DNA from: CAZKCI01 sp964551475
GTDB taxonomy: Bacteria; Auribacterota; Erginobacteria; Erginobacterales; CAZKCI01
Direction: 5' to 3'
Assembly: GCA_964551475.1 (NCBI GenBank)
Contig: CAZKCI010000046.1
Span: 1 to 64,000 of the forward strand
Length of the DNA stretch: 64,000 nt
The position numbers were made by a program, and so were the translations under genes. The notes below the pieces were generated by a model, which had not been told where the DNA came from, ran no database searches, and worked only from the letters and a program-made list of their open reading frames with translations. How positions within the stretch are numbered: position 1 is the stretch's first letter; the number at the start of each line of letters is the position of its first letter. Below are positions 16,503 through 24,053 of the stretch, piece after piece.

Positions 16503-16566
16503 CACCGGACCGGGGAGGCCGTTCAACTCTAATCCCGAGTGATTGATCTGTCCAGGGGGATTGGCC

Positions 16567-16595
16567 TTGACAAGGGCAACCGGCTGTATTGTGAT
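16567..16595 (+). promoter_or_regulatory. Candidate promoter of the TPP riboswitch transcript
   Basis: A perfect TTGACA (16567-16572) is followed after 17 bp by TGTGAT (16590-16595), a weak -10. Transcription would start about 16602, just before the riboswitch aptamer. Confidence 0.6.
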
Positions 16596-16605
16596 ACCAG
16601 CCGAC

Positions 16606-16692
16606 AACGGGGAGGTCGTGCCACGGCCTGAGAGTTCCGCGGGAAGCGGAAGACCCGACAAACCTGACCCGGGTAATGCCGGCGTAGGGAAA
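16606..16692 (+). promoter_or_regulatory. TPP (thiamine pyrophosphate) riboswitch
   Basis: The conserved aptamer words are all present in order: GGGGAGG at the P1/P2 side, GGCCTGAGAG (THI-box CUGAGA), ACCCGACAAACCTGACCCGG, then GGTAATGCCGGCGTAGGGAA. P3 is GTTCCGCGGGAAGCGGAAG. TPP binding would stabilise this fold. A terminator hairpin follows 10 nt later. The regulated gene is an AIR-synthase-like protein, not a usual thi gene. Confidence 0.95.
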
Positions 16693-16701
16693 AGAAGCAC
16701 G

Positions 16702-16735
16702 GCCCCTGATGCCCCGGCATGAGGGGCTTTGCTTT
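16702..16735 (+). terminator. Riboswitch-controlled intrinsic terminator
   Basis: Stem GCCCCTGATGCC (16702-16713) pairs with GGCATGAGGGGC (16716-16727) with one mismatch and a 2-nt loop, followed by TTTGCTTT. It sits between the TPP aptamer and the ribosome site GGAAGGAAG of the next gene, so TPP probably causes premature termination. The ATG inside the hairpin (16719) is therefore not the gene start. Confidence 0.8.
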
Positions 16736-16748
16736 AGGAAGGAAGACC

Positions 16749-17798
16749 ATGAAAAAACTAGCGCCGCTGGGCAAGATCCATCCCGATTTCTTCCGCCGAC
16801 ACATCTACCCGAAACTCGGACGGCGGGACTCCTCGGTGATCCTCCAGCCCCGGGCGGGCGTCGACTTCGGCGTCATCGATCTCGGCGAACGGGTCCTGGT
16901 CCTCTCCACCGACCCCTTCTACATCGCCCGGGAACTGGGGATCGAGAAGGCCGCCTGGTTCGCCGTCCACATCATCGCCAGCGACGTGGCGGTCAGCGGG
17001 ATCGCCCCCCGCTACCTCTCGATCGACCTCAACCTCCCTCCGGAGATGACCGAGCGCGAGCTCGTGCGGATGTGGGACACCGTCCACGCGGAATGCGCCC
17101 GGCTCGGGATCGCGGTCGTCACCGGCCACACCGCCCGCTACGCCGGATGCAATTACCCGATGGTGGGAGGCGCGACCATGTTCGGGATCGACCGGCGCGA
17201 GAAGCTGATCGTCCCCCGCGCCCGCGTGGGCGACGCGGTCATCGTCACCAAGGGGCCGGCGATCGAGACCACGGGGCTTTTAGCCGCCTACTTCCCCCGC
17301 CCGCTCGAGGAACGCTGGGGGAAAGCCTTCGTCCGCCGGGCCCAGGACGTCTTCTCCCGGATGTCGACGGTGAAGGACGCCCTGACCGCCGCCGCAGCCG
17401 GTGGGGTGACCGCGCTGCACGACGCCACCGAGGGCGGCGTCCTGGGCGGACTCTGGGAAATCGCCGCCCAGAGCCGGGTGGGGATGAGGATCGACCTCCC
17501 CCGGATCAACCTCCCGGAGGAGGTCCGGAAAACCTGCGAATGCTTCGGGATCGACCCCTACATCTCGATCAGCGAGGGGACGCTGCTCGCCACCGCCCGC
17601 CCTGCCCAGGCCGAAGGCGTAGTCGGCGCCCTGGAAAGAGCCGGGATAACCGCGTCCATCGCCGGCGAAGTCCTGCCGCTGCGGGAAGGCATTCGGGTGT
17701 GCGACGGCCGGCGCAGCCGACTGCTGCGCCAACCCCTGGCCGACCCCTTCTGGCCGGCCTTCGAGAAACAGCTCGCCCTGAAATCGGATCAGCGGTGA
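16749..17798 (+). CDS. AIR-synthase/HypE-family protein under TPP riboswitch control
   Basis: A 349-residue protein of the PurM/HypE/ThiL/SelD superfamily. The N-terminal half has GVDFGVIDLGERVLVLSTDP (the ATP-binding strand region), AAWFAVHIIASDVAVSG, and VTGHTARY. The C-terminal half has LTAAAAGGVTALHDATEGG and ISISEGTLLATA. The ThiL GDDAA motif is not present, so it resembles HypE-like members more than canonical thiamine-phosphate kinase. Control by a TPP riboswitch implies a thiamine-related role, perhaps an alternative phosphate-transfer or salvage step; the reaction is not known. GGAAGGAAG precedes the ATG at 16749. Confidence 0.85.
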   Translation: MKKLAPLGKIHPDFFRRHIYPKLGRRDSSVILQPRAGVDFGVIDLGERVLVLSTDPFYIARELGIEKAAWFAVHIIASDVAVSGIAPRYLSIDLNLPPEMTERELVRMWDTVHAECARLGIAVVTGHTARYAGCNYPMVGGATMFGIDRREKLIVPRARVGDAVIVTKGPAIETTGLLAAYFPRPLEERWGKAFVRRAQDVFSRMSTVKDALTAAAAGGVTALHDATEGGVLGGLWEIAAQSRVGMRIDLPRINLPEEVRKTCECFGIDPYISISEGTLLATARPAQAEGVVGALERAGITASIAGEVLPLREGIRVCDGRRSRLLRQPLADPFWPAFEKQLALKSDQR

Positions 17799-17827
17799 TT
17801 TCTTTTCCGCGGTCAAAGGGGATCGGC

Positions 17828-17855
17828 AATCAGTAATCAGTGATCAGCGATCATT
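17828..17855. repeat. 7-bp-period array (AATCAGT/GATCAGC)
   Basis: Units AATCAGT, AATCAGT, GATCAGC and GATCATT lie between the convergent stops of the AIRS-like gene and a GT4 gene, overlapping the GT4 stop by 5 bp. The same unit family recurs at 28577-28597. Confidence 0.85.
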
Positions 17856-18984
17856 GTGACGCCGCGACCTCCCGATAGAGATCGAGCGTCTGGCGCGCCG
17901 TTTTTTCCCAGGAGAATCGGGCCGCCTGCTTCCTGCCCTTTTCCACCAGGTCGCGGCGGAGATCGGGCAGGGTGAGGCAGGCCTCCAGTGCCCGGGCGAT
18001 CTCCTCCACCGAATAGGGGTTGAAGAGGTAGGCCGCGTCGCCGGTGACCTCCAAGAGGGAGGGGACGTCGGAGCAGGCCACCGGCACGGAGAATTTCATC
18101 GCCTCCAGGATCGGGAGGCCGAACCCCTCGAGCAGCGAGGGGAAGGCGAGAAGATCGGCGCCGGAGAGGATCGCTTCCTTTTCCGCTTCGGGGATCCAGC
18201 CGGTGAAGACGACGTCGCGCGCGAGCTCCAGACGAGCGCAGGCCTTCCGGAGCTCTCCGTAGTAGCGGCCGTGCATCACGCCCACCACCGCGAGCCGGTG
18301 CGGCAACCCTTTCTGGCGCAGGTGATAGAAGGCTTCGAGCAGGCGCATGATGTTCTTGTGCGGGTGGGCGGCGGCGAGGGCCAATATGTAGGGCGCCGAG
18401 AGCCCCTGCCGGGAGAGAACCTCCCTTCTCGCCTCCGGGGAGAGGCCGTCCGATTCCCGGTCCGGGGCGCCCAGGGGAATAACCCTGACCTTATTCGGGG
18501 GCAAGTCGAGCTCCCAGAGCATCTCGTCCCGGGAGTAGCCGGAGAGGGCGATCACCCGCGCGGCCCGTTTCGCTCCCCGGCGGGTGAAGAACCTCATCAT
18601 CATCCGCGCCAGGGGAGGAAAGGTCTCGGGGAAGTCGAGGTAGATCAGGTCCAGGATCGTCACCAGCGACGGGCAGGGACAAGCGAGGGGCGCGGTGAAA
18701 CCGGGGGAGTGAAGGATGTCGAGCTCGAGCTTCCGGGCCTGAAGCGGCAGGAGAAACTGCTCCCAGAGTATCCGCTGGGGGCGGAAGCGGGGGCGGACGG
18801 AACAGGAGTACTCGCGGAAATTCGGCCCCAGCTCCAAGCTGCCCCGGCTATCCCGGTTGGTGAAGACCACATAGTCGTTCTCCCGGTCGAGCGCGGCCAG
18901 CCCGCGAAGCAGGCGGCGCAGATAGATCTCCGAGCCTCCGACCCGGCCGGGGATCAGATACAAAGCATTGATGCCGATTCTCAT
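17851..18984 (-). CDS. GT4-family glycosyltransferase
   Basis: A 377-residue GT-B enzyme. The N-terminus MRIGINALYLIPGRVGGSEIY has the acceptor-side glycine loop. The C-terminal donor domain has ILALAAAHPHKNIMRLLEAF and the EGFGLPILEAMKFSVPV signature (E-x7-E) that binds the nucleotide sugar. It is probably a cytoplasmic transferase adding a sugar to a lipid-linked glycan. The ATG at 18984 is chosen because the conserved start lies there; an upstream frame extension runs into a 7-bp repeat. It overlaps nothing but is followed closely by the upstream GT2 gene on the same strand. Confidence 0.9.
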   Translation of the reverse strand: MRIGINALYLIPGRVGGSEIYLRRLLRGLAALDRENDYVVFTNRDSRGSLELGPNFREYSCSVRPRFRPQRILWEQFLLPLQARKLELDILHSPGFTAPLACPCPSLVTILDLIYLDFPETFPPLARMMMRFFTRRGAKRAARVIALSGYSRDEMLWELDLPPNKVRVIPLGAPDRESDGLSPEARREVLSRQGLSAPYILALAAAHPHKNIMRLLEAFYHLRQKGLPHRLAVVGVMHGRYYGELRKACARLELARDVVFTGWIPEAEKEAILSGADLLAFPSLLEGFGLPILEAMKFSVPVACSDVPSLLEVTGDAAYLFNPYSVEEIARALEACLTLPDLRRDLVEKGRKQAARFSWEKTARQTLDLYREVAASQ

Positions 18985-18987
18985 CTT

Positions 18988-19021
18988 ATTGCGGATTGCT
19001 GATTGCGGATTTCGGATCTGA
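18988..19021. repeat. 7-bp-period array (ATTGCGG) 3 bp before a start codon
   Basis: Units ATTGCGG, ATTGCTG, ATTGCGG, ATTTCGG fill most of the gap between the GT2 stop and the GT4 start. On the coding strand the array replaces the ribosome site of the GT4 gene whose ATG is at 18984. Confidence 0.85.
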
Positions 19022-19045
19022 TCGCTCGCGCCTTTGAACGCGGCT

Positions 19046-20098
19046 CTATTCTTTCCAAGCCAGCTCGCGCGCGGATAGACCGAATCTTTTGAACCAGCCG
19101 TTGAACTCGGCCGCACCCACCCGCCGAATCTTCTTCATCTCCCGCCGTTTCCTCCACATCCGGGGCAAACCCCGGAAAGCGGCCAGGTTCGCCTTCACGG
19201 CGATCAGGGCGAGCGCGCCGGCTGAATACTGCCGGGCGAAGCGTCCGGCCGCTCCTTTTTGCGCCGCCACGCCGTAGGCCTGAAGAAACATCCGCCAGGC
19301 CGCGAAAGCCGGGCTCAGCAAGAGGTCCCCGATCGGGAAATACTTGATCGTCAGCCAGATCCGGTTCCGCTCCACCAGGAACGCCTTGAAGGGGGAATAG
19401 GCTCCGGTGCTGGCGGAATATTTATGATAGACCACCGCGGTCGGGACGTAAAGGGCCCTCCAGCCGTTGAGGCGCAGGCGCAGGGAGAGCTCAGCGTCGT
19501 CGCCGTAGATGAAGAAATCGTCGTCGAAGAGGCCGACGCGGTCCAGCGCGGCCCTCCGGAAAAGCAGGGCGCAGCCGCTGGGGGAAAGGATCTCCTCCGG
19601 GCGGTCGTACTGGCCCCGGTCCGCCTCCAGCCGCCCCCTCCCCCGGAAGGTCCCGTCGCGGTAGAAGACGTGGCCGACGTTGTCGATCACCCGATGGTCG
19701 CCGTAGGAGAGGATCTTGCCCGCGACCATCGCGCAGGAGGGATCTCCTCTCATGGCCGCGACCAGCGCGGAGAGCCAGGCGGGATCAGCACGGGTGTCGT
19801 TGTTGATCAGGGCGATATAGACGCCGCGGGCGGCCCGGATCCCCGCGTTGTTTCCCCCGGTATAGCCGAGGTTTTTCTCGTTGGCCACCAACCGGACGGA
19901 GGGGAAACGTTCCCGGACGAAAGAGACCGTCCCGTCGCTCGAGGCGTTGTCGACCAGGATGATCTCCTTCTCCGGGTAGGTCTGGGCGAGGAGGGCGGAG
20001 AGGCACTCCTCCAGATGCTCCTTCCCGTTCCAGGTCAGGACGACGACCGAGGCAAGTTCATTGGCCGCTGATGATTCGATTGTACGATTTCCTACCAT
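19046..20098 (-). CDS. GT2-family glycosyltransferase (rhamnosyltransferase-like)
   Basis: A 350-residue GT-A enzyme. It begins with SVVVLTWNGKEHLEECL, then EIILVDNASSDGT, NLGYTGGNNAGIRAA, and ALINNDTRADPAW, where the NDT replaces the metal-binding DxD. GRPL-like SPSGCALLFRRAAL and FIYGDDAELSLRLR follow, typical of WbbL-like enzymes. The C-terminal 100 residues are helical and basic, with a possible membrane-associated segment. I prefer the ATG at 20098. A TTG start 20 codons earlier would add residues encoded by repeat-like DNA. It probably acts with the following GT4. Confidence 0.9.
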   Translation of the reverse strand: MVGNRTIESSAANELASVVVLTWNGKEHLEECLSALLAQTYPEKEIILVDNASSDGTVSFVRERFPSVRLVANEKNLGYTGGNNAGIRAARGVYIALINNDTRADPAWLSALVAAMRGDPSCAMVAGKILSYGDHRVIDNVGHVFYRDGTFRGRGRLEADRGQYDRPEEILSPSGCALLFRRAALDRVGLFDDDFFIYGDDAELSLRLRLNGWRALYVPTAVVYHKYSASTGAYSPFKAFLVERNRIWLTIKYFPIGDLLLSPAFAAWRMFLQAYGVAAQKGAAGRFARQYSAGALALIAVKANLAAFRGLPRMWRKRREMKKIRRVGAAEFNGWFKRFGLSARELAWKE

Positions 20099-20280
20099 GT
20101 CTTGAAAAACCCGACTGAAGAAGCCGCGGATTGCGCGGATTGATTGCTGGCTAACCAATGTGCGAGCGGATGAAGACTAGAGCGGTCTCCTCTCGATGGA
20201 ACACCCGGCCCGACGAACTGTGACGTTGTCATTCATGCCTATCTTGTTCGACACAACAGGATATTCAATGCATTGTTCTT

Positions 20281-20310
20281 AATCCGCGAAAATCCGCGTA
20301 ATCCGCGGCT
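20281..20310. repeat. 10-bp-period array (AATCCGCG) in a 243-bp gap
   Basis: Units AATCCGCGAA, AATCCGCGTA and ATCCGCGGCT, followed by ATTTTTT. CCGCG-TAATC-CGCGG could form a short hairpin with a U-tract on the plus strand, but no plus-strand gene precedes it. The rest of the 20099-20341 gap, between two minus-strand genes, shows nothing I can name. Confidence 0.75.
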
Positions 20311-20341
20311 ATTTTTTGTGCCGAGGCGGGGAGGAGGGATC

Positions 20342-21724
20342 TCAGCGGTAAACCCTCCACACCGACCCGACGAAGGCGGCGGCGGCCAGCAGGGGCAGGA
20401 CCAGGAAGATTACTCGGGAGACCGTGTCTCTCCAGCGGAAGGGGACCAGGCCGGTGAGCCCCCAGACGAAGATGATCGCCCAGGCGGGAAGCGCCAGGAA
20501 GAGATGCCTCCCCTGGGTGGTGGTATGGCCGCCGCGCAACCCCCAGAAGGCGTAATAGGCGGCAATAACCGTCCCGGCGAAAAAAGCGATCAATCCGAGG
20601 CCGCGGCAGGGGGCCTCCCGCGGCTCCTTTTCTTCCGCCCTCCCTCCGGAGAGCCTCGCCGCCGCACCGAAGAGAGACAACACGGTCAGTCCGCCCCAGG
20701 CCCCGTAGAGTGCCGCCGGCGCGGGATAACGGAGCCATCCGAAGTAGAGCCAGAAGCTTTTGAAAAGCATGGCCCCGAACCAGCGCCAATAGCCGGGCTC
20801 ATGGACGCTCGTTCCGGCTAAATAACCGGCGACCGAAGCGGCCAGCATCCGGAAACGGCCGAGAAAGATGCCGACCAGGTCGGGGGCGAACCACAAGAGC
20901 GCGCAATAGAGGGCGAAAAGCGCGCTCGCTTCGCAGACCAGGGTCCGGCAAGCCGGACGGCGGGACACCCCGATGGGAGGACGGAGCAGTTCGGCGGCGA
21001 GGACGAGAAAATACGCCCCCAGCAGGATCAGGAATTTGTAGCTGACAAAAAGGCCGAGGAGAAGGACCGGCAGGGCCGGAGAGAACCGGCGAGGACACCC
21101 GCCGCGCCGTTGGAGGAAGAGGAGGATGAAGAGAGCGCCCAGGAGGTTGGTCAGGGGATCGGGGCTGACCGAGGATCCGATCACCGCGAACTGGGGGAGG
21201 CCGGCGACGAATCCGGCGGCGGCCAGCGAAAGATAAAATCCGCCCCGAAAAACCTCCCGCGCGCAAAGAAAGACCACGCCAACGGTCAGCAGGGCGCAGA
21301 GCGCGCTCAGGGACCGGAGCCAATACATCTCCCCGATCAGCGTCCCCCCGGGGCAGAGCTTCAGGGCCAGAGCGGCGAGGAGATAATAGCCGGGGGGATT
21401 CTTGCCGATCTGCGTCGGCGCCTGGCAGAGAAAGGGATCGGAGATGAAAGTCCGGGGCATCTTCGCGGGAGCGGAAATCCGGACCCGGCGCCAGAAGTCA
21501 TGGCGGGCCAGCGAAACGATGATCTCTTCCTGAAGGGAAGGGTCGGGACGGGGGCGCAGGCTGAATCCATCCCGGGCCAGCAGGTGCGCATATTCGAAGT
21601 GGGTCGGCTCGTCCGGGGACTGCCAGGGGGGGATGGCCACGAGGCAAAAGACGAGGCTGCCCGCGGAGAAGAGAAAAAGCCCCGCCAGCCAGAGCGCCCT
21701 CCCCCGGCCCGCCTCCTTTTTCAT
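20342..21724 (-). CDS. DUF2142-like / GT39-like polytopic membrane protein
   Basis: A 460-residue integral membrane protein with about 10-11 hydrophobic helices. After the first helix comes IPPWQSPDEPTHFEYAHLLA, the acidic periplasmic loop of DUF2142 and GT-C type proteins (DEP motif). A large extracytoplasmic stretch follows (residues 60-115), then helices such as LTVGVVFLCAREVF. GT-C enzymes move sugars from polyprenyl-phosphate donors to acceptors outside the membrane. Whether this one is catalytic is unknown. The ATG at 21724 is preferred over a TTG six codons upstream. Confidence 0.8.
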   Translation of the reverse strand: MKKEAGRGRALWLAGLFLFSAGSLVFCLVAIPPWQSPDEPTHFEYAHLLARDGFSLRPRPDPSLQEEIIVSLARHDFWRRVRISAPAKMPRTFISDPFLCQAPTQIGKNPPGYYLLAALALKLCPGGTLIGEMYWLRSLSALCALLTVGVVFLCAREVFRGGFYLSLAAAGFVAGLPQFAVIGSSVSPDPLTNLLGALFILLFLQRRGGCPRRFSPALPVLLLGLFVSYKFLILLGAYFLVLAAELLRPPIGVSRRPACRTLVCEASALFALYCALLWFAPDLVGIFLGRFRMLAASVAGYLAGTSVHEPGYWRWFGAMLFKSFWLYFGWLRYPAPAALYGAWGGLTVLSLFGAAARLSGGRAEEKEPREAPCRGLGLIAFFAGTVIAAYYAFWGLRGGHTTTQGRHLFLALPAWAIIFVWGLTGLVPFRWRDTVSRVIFLVLPLLAAAAFVGSVWRVYR

Positions 21725-21772
21725 GGGGCGATGATAGGCCAAGGCGGGCGAAAATGCCAGCTATAGGACCTA

Positions 21773-22885
21773 TTAGCCCAGAACCGAGCGGTAGACGGCG
21801 AGTGTCCGGTCGGCGATCGCGTCCCAGTCGAAATCGCGACGGAGGAGAGCGAGCGTGCTTTTCCTTTCCTCCGCGCTGATCCCCCGTTTCAGGCACTCGG
21901 CGATCTTTTCCGCCATCGCCTCCGGCCGGGAGGGGGGAAAATAGCGGAAGGAAGGCAGGGGGACCTCCCGGTGCTGGGGGATATCGCTCACCGCGACGGG
22001 GAGGCCGTAGGAGAGGGCCTCGAGGAGGGCGATGGGAAGTCCCTCGTAGAGGGAGGGGAGGACGAAGAGTCCGGCGTTGGAGAAAAGCTCGGCGAGCGGA
22101 CGGCCGGAAATAAAACCGGTGAGGACGATCCTCGGGTCGGCGCAGGCGGCGGACTGGACCGCCCGCCCGGTCGGGTCGTCGAACTGGGCCGCGCCGGCGA
22201 TCGCCAGTTTCAGGTTCGCCCCCGGCATCCGGCCGAAAGCCGCGACCAGGGCCTCCAGTCCCTTCTCCGGAACAAAACGGCAGGCGGTGAAGAGATAGCC
22301 CCGGGGGCGCAGACCAAACTTCCTGAGCGTTTCTCCCGCCGGTATGGGTTCCGGGATGGCCACGCCGTTCGGGATATAGGCGACGTCGGGGCGCCCGTAG
22401 CGCTCGGCGATGTCCGCCGCGATTCCCTTCGAGATCGCGATCACGCGCGAAGAAAAGCGGACACCGCAGGACTCGCCGAGCCTGAGCATGGCCTGGGCCC
22501 CCCTCCCCCATTTCCCCCGTTGGTAGTCGGGTCCGTGATCGGTCATCACCGTCTTCAGGCCCAGGACGCGGGCGAGGGGGACGAAAAGGGACGGGCCGAT
22601 GGCGTGAAAATGCAGGAGATCGGGACGGAGGCGGCGGGCGGCGAGAACGCCGCGCCAGGTGTGGAAGGCGGCCTCGAAATGCTTGGAACGGACGGCGGGG
22701 AGATGGAGGAACCTGACCCCCCGCCATTCCTCGAGCCTTTTCTCCGGCGGGAGATAGGGCGCGCGGGTCGCCGCCACGACCTCGCAGCCCCGGGAAACCA
22801 AGCGCGGATAGAGCTGCTCGCAGTGCTGCTCCACACCGCCCGGGATTCCGGGGAAGCCCCGGGTTCCGACGACAACGATTTTCAT
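21773..22885 (-). CDS. GT4-family glycosyltransferase (DUF1972/rhamnosyltransferase-like)
   Basis: A 370-residue GT-B enzyme. MKIVVVGTRGFPGIPGGVEQH is the typical start of the DUF1972/RgpA-like subgroup. LLHFHAIGPSLFVPLAR, KTVMTDHGPDYQRGKW and VIAISKGIAADIAERYG follow. The donor domain has FVLPSLYEGLPIALLEALSYG with the E-x7-E motif. Relatives are rhamnosyl or galactosyl transferases of polysaccharide loci, so use of the 6-deoxy sugar made by gmd/rmd is possible but not shown. The start is the ATG at 22885; a 9-bp repeat lies 27 bp upstream. Confidence 0.9.
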   Translation of the reverse strand: MKIVVVGTRGFPGIPGGVEQHCEQLYPRLVSRGCEVVAATRAPYLPPEKRLEEWRGVRFLHLPAVRSKHFEAAFHTWRGVLAARRLRPDLLHFHAIGPSLFVPLARVLGLKTVMTDHGPDYQRGKWGRGAQAMLRLGESCGVRFSSRVIAISKGIAADIAERYGRPDVAYIPNGVAIPEPIPAGETLRKFGLRPRGYLFTACRFVPEKGLEALVAAFGRMPGANLKLAIAGAAQFDDPTGRAVQSAACADPRIVLTGFISGRPLAELFSNAGLFVLPSLYEGLPIALLEALSYGLPVAVSDIPQHREVPLPSFRYFPPSRPEAMAEKIAECLKRGISAEERKSTLALLRRDFDWDAIADRTLAVYRSVLG

Positions 22886-22912
22886 GGGAGGGCGGCTTTC
22901 TCGCGGAGACCG

Positions 22913-22939
22913 ATGGACGGTATGGACGAAATGGACACT
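22913..22939. repeat. 9-bp array (ATGGACnnn), second locus
   Basis: Units ATGGACGGT, ATGGACGAA, ATGGACACT, 27 bp before the GT4 start at 22885. It is the same 9-bp family as 10203-10256, 12.7 kb away and in the same orientation. Confidence 0.88.
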
Positions 22940-22970
22940 GAGCTCACCCGACATTACGGCTGCTGACAAC

Positions 22971-23951
22971 CTAGAACTTTATTTCCCGCCCCATCATCAG
23001 CCGGATCTTATTCCGGAAAATCCAGCGCAGGGGTTTCGCGATCTCCCGCTTCATGGCCGGAGAGGCGGTCCCGATCATCCAGCAGCGGCGCGGGCAGGAT
23101 CGCAGCCGCTCCCGGATCGCTCTCGCCCGCTCCCCGTTCCAGATCTCGTCGAAGGATAAGCTCCTGAGATTCCCCATGCTGCTCGCGTCCGACTCCTCTT
23201 CCAGGCCATTGCAGGGGCGAATCTCGCCCGCGGGGTCGACGAAGAACATGTCGTCTCCGGCGGCGCAGGGGAGAAGACGCGGGTGGCCCCGGATGTAGTT
23301 CGTGAGACCGTAGTTGAAGTAGGCCCGGAACCACTCCTTTGTCCGTCGACTGCGGAGCAGTCGACGGACAAGTTCTTCAAAACACCGGATCACCTTCTCC
23401 GGATCATGAATCACGTTGTCATGCTTATGAAAATAGTAGGAGTTGTGCACGACGGCGGTGGCGAACTCGAGTTGCATCGCCCGGGCGAGCTCGTAGAGTT
23501 CGAGCAGGTCTTCGGCGTTGCGGTCGGAGACGGTGATCCCGAAGCCGATATCTTTTCTCCCCCTCCGCTGGAGCTCCAGCAGGGTCCGGAGCCCGTGATC
23601 GAAGCCGTCCGGCAAGCCCCGGAGCTCGTCGTTGGCGGCGGGCAGACCTTCCAGGCTGATCCGGATCCCGACGGCGGGGAAACGGTCGGAGAGGGCGAGA
23701 ACCCGGTCGGTGAAGTAGCCGTTGGTGCTGATCACGATCCGGGAGGACCGTTCGGAGAGGACGGAGACGATCTCCGCCAGGTCTTCCCGTAAAAACGGCT
23801 CTCCTCCGGTGACATTGGCGAAGGCGAGCGCGGGGAGTTTCTTCAGGAGGTTCGGAGTGAACTCAGCTTCCCGGCGGGTGGGGTGTTTCCAGGTCCCGCA
23901 CATCGCGCAGCGGGCGTTGCAGCGGTAGGTGACGACGATCGCAGCCTCCAT
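22971..23951 (-). CDS. Radical SAM/SPASM-type enzyme of unknown substrate
   Basis: A 326-residue radical SAM protein with C11-x3-C15-x2-C18, then TGGEPFLREDLAEIV, the SAM-binding GGE, and ISTNGYFTD. The C-terminus has CAAGDDMFFVDPAGEIRPC, GNLRSLSFDEIW and later Cys pairs (CPRRC), a SPASM-like auxiliary cluster region. Such enzymes modify peptides or small molecules. In glycan loci their role is usually unknown. It sits between a GT4 and the initiating glycosyltransferase on the same strand. A perfect 33-bp palindrome lies inside the coding sequence (23339-23371) and encodes the Arg-rich run RRLLRSRR. Confidence 0.85.
   Translation of the reverse strand: MEAAIVVTYRCNARCAMCGTWKHPTRREAEFTPNLLKKLPALAFANVTGGEPFLREDLAEIVSVLSERSSRIVISTNGYFTDRVLALSDRFPAVGIRISLEGLPAANDELRGLPDGFDHGLRTLLELQRRGRKDIGFGITVSDRNAEDLLELYELARAMQLEFATAVVHNSYYFHKHDNVIHDPEKVIRCFEELVRRLLRSRRTKEWFRAYFNYGLTNYIRGHPRLLPCAAGDDMFFVDPAGEIRPCNGLEEESDASSMGNLRSLSFDEIWNGERARAIRERLRSCPRRCWMIGTASPAMKREIAKPLRWIFRNKIRLMMGREIKF
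23339..23371. repeat. Perfect 33-bp palindrome inside the radical SAM gene
   Basis: TTGTCCGTCGACTGC, loop GGA, then the exact reverse complement. In the protein it encodes an Arg-rich insert between CFEELV and TKEWFRAYF. Perfect symmetry over 15-bp arms is far beyond what codon choice would give. Confidence 0.85.
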
Positions 23952-24053
23952 CTTCTCGTCCTTTATGGTTACCGGCGGATCCCGACCCGTTCTCAGACAA
24001 GAACAAAATTCAAAAAGTCGCGCCGGCCTACGCCGTCGCGGTTTCGAATTTAA

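Noticed and set aside
16719..16748. Earlier ATG start for the AIRS-like gene
   Set aside because: It lies inside the riboswitch terminator hairpin. ATG 16749 has GGAAGGAAG directly upstream.
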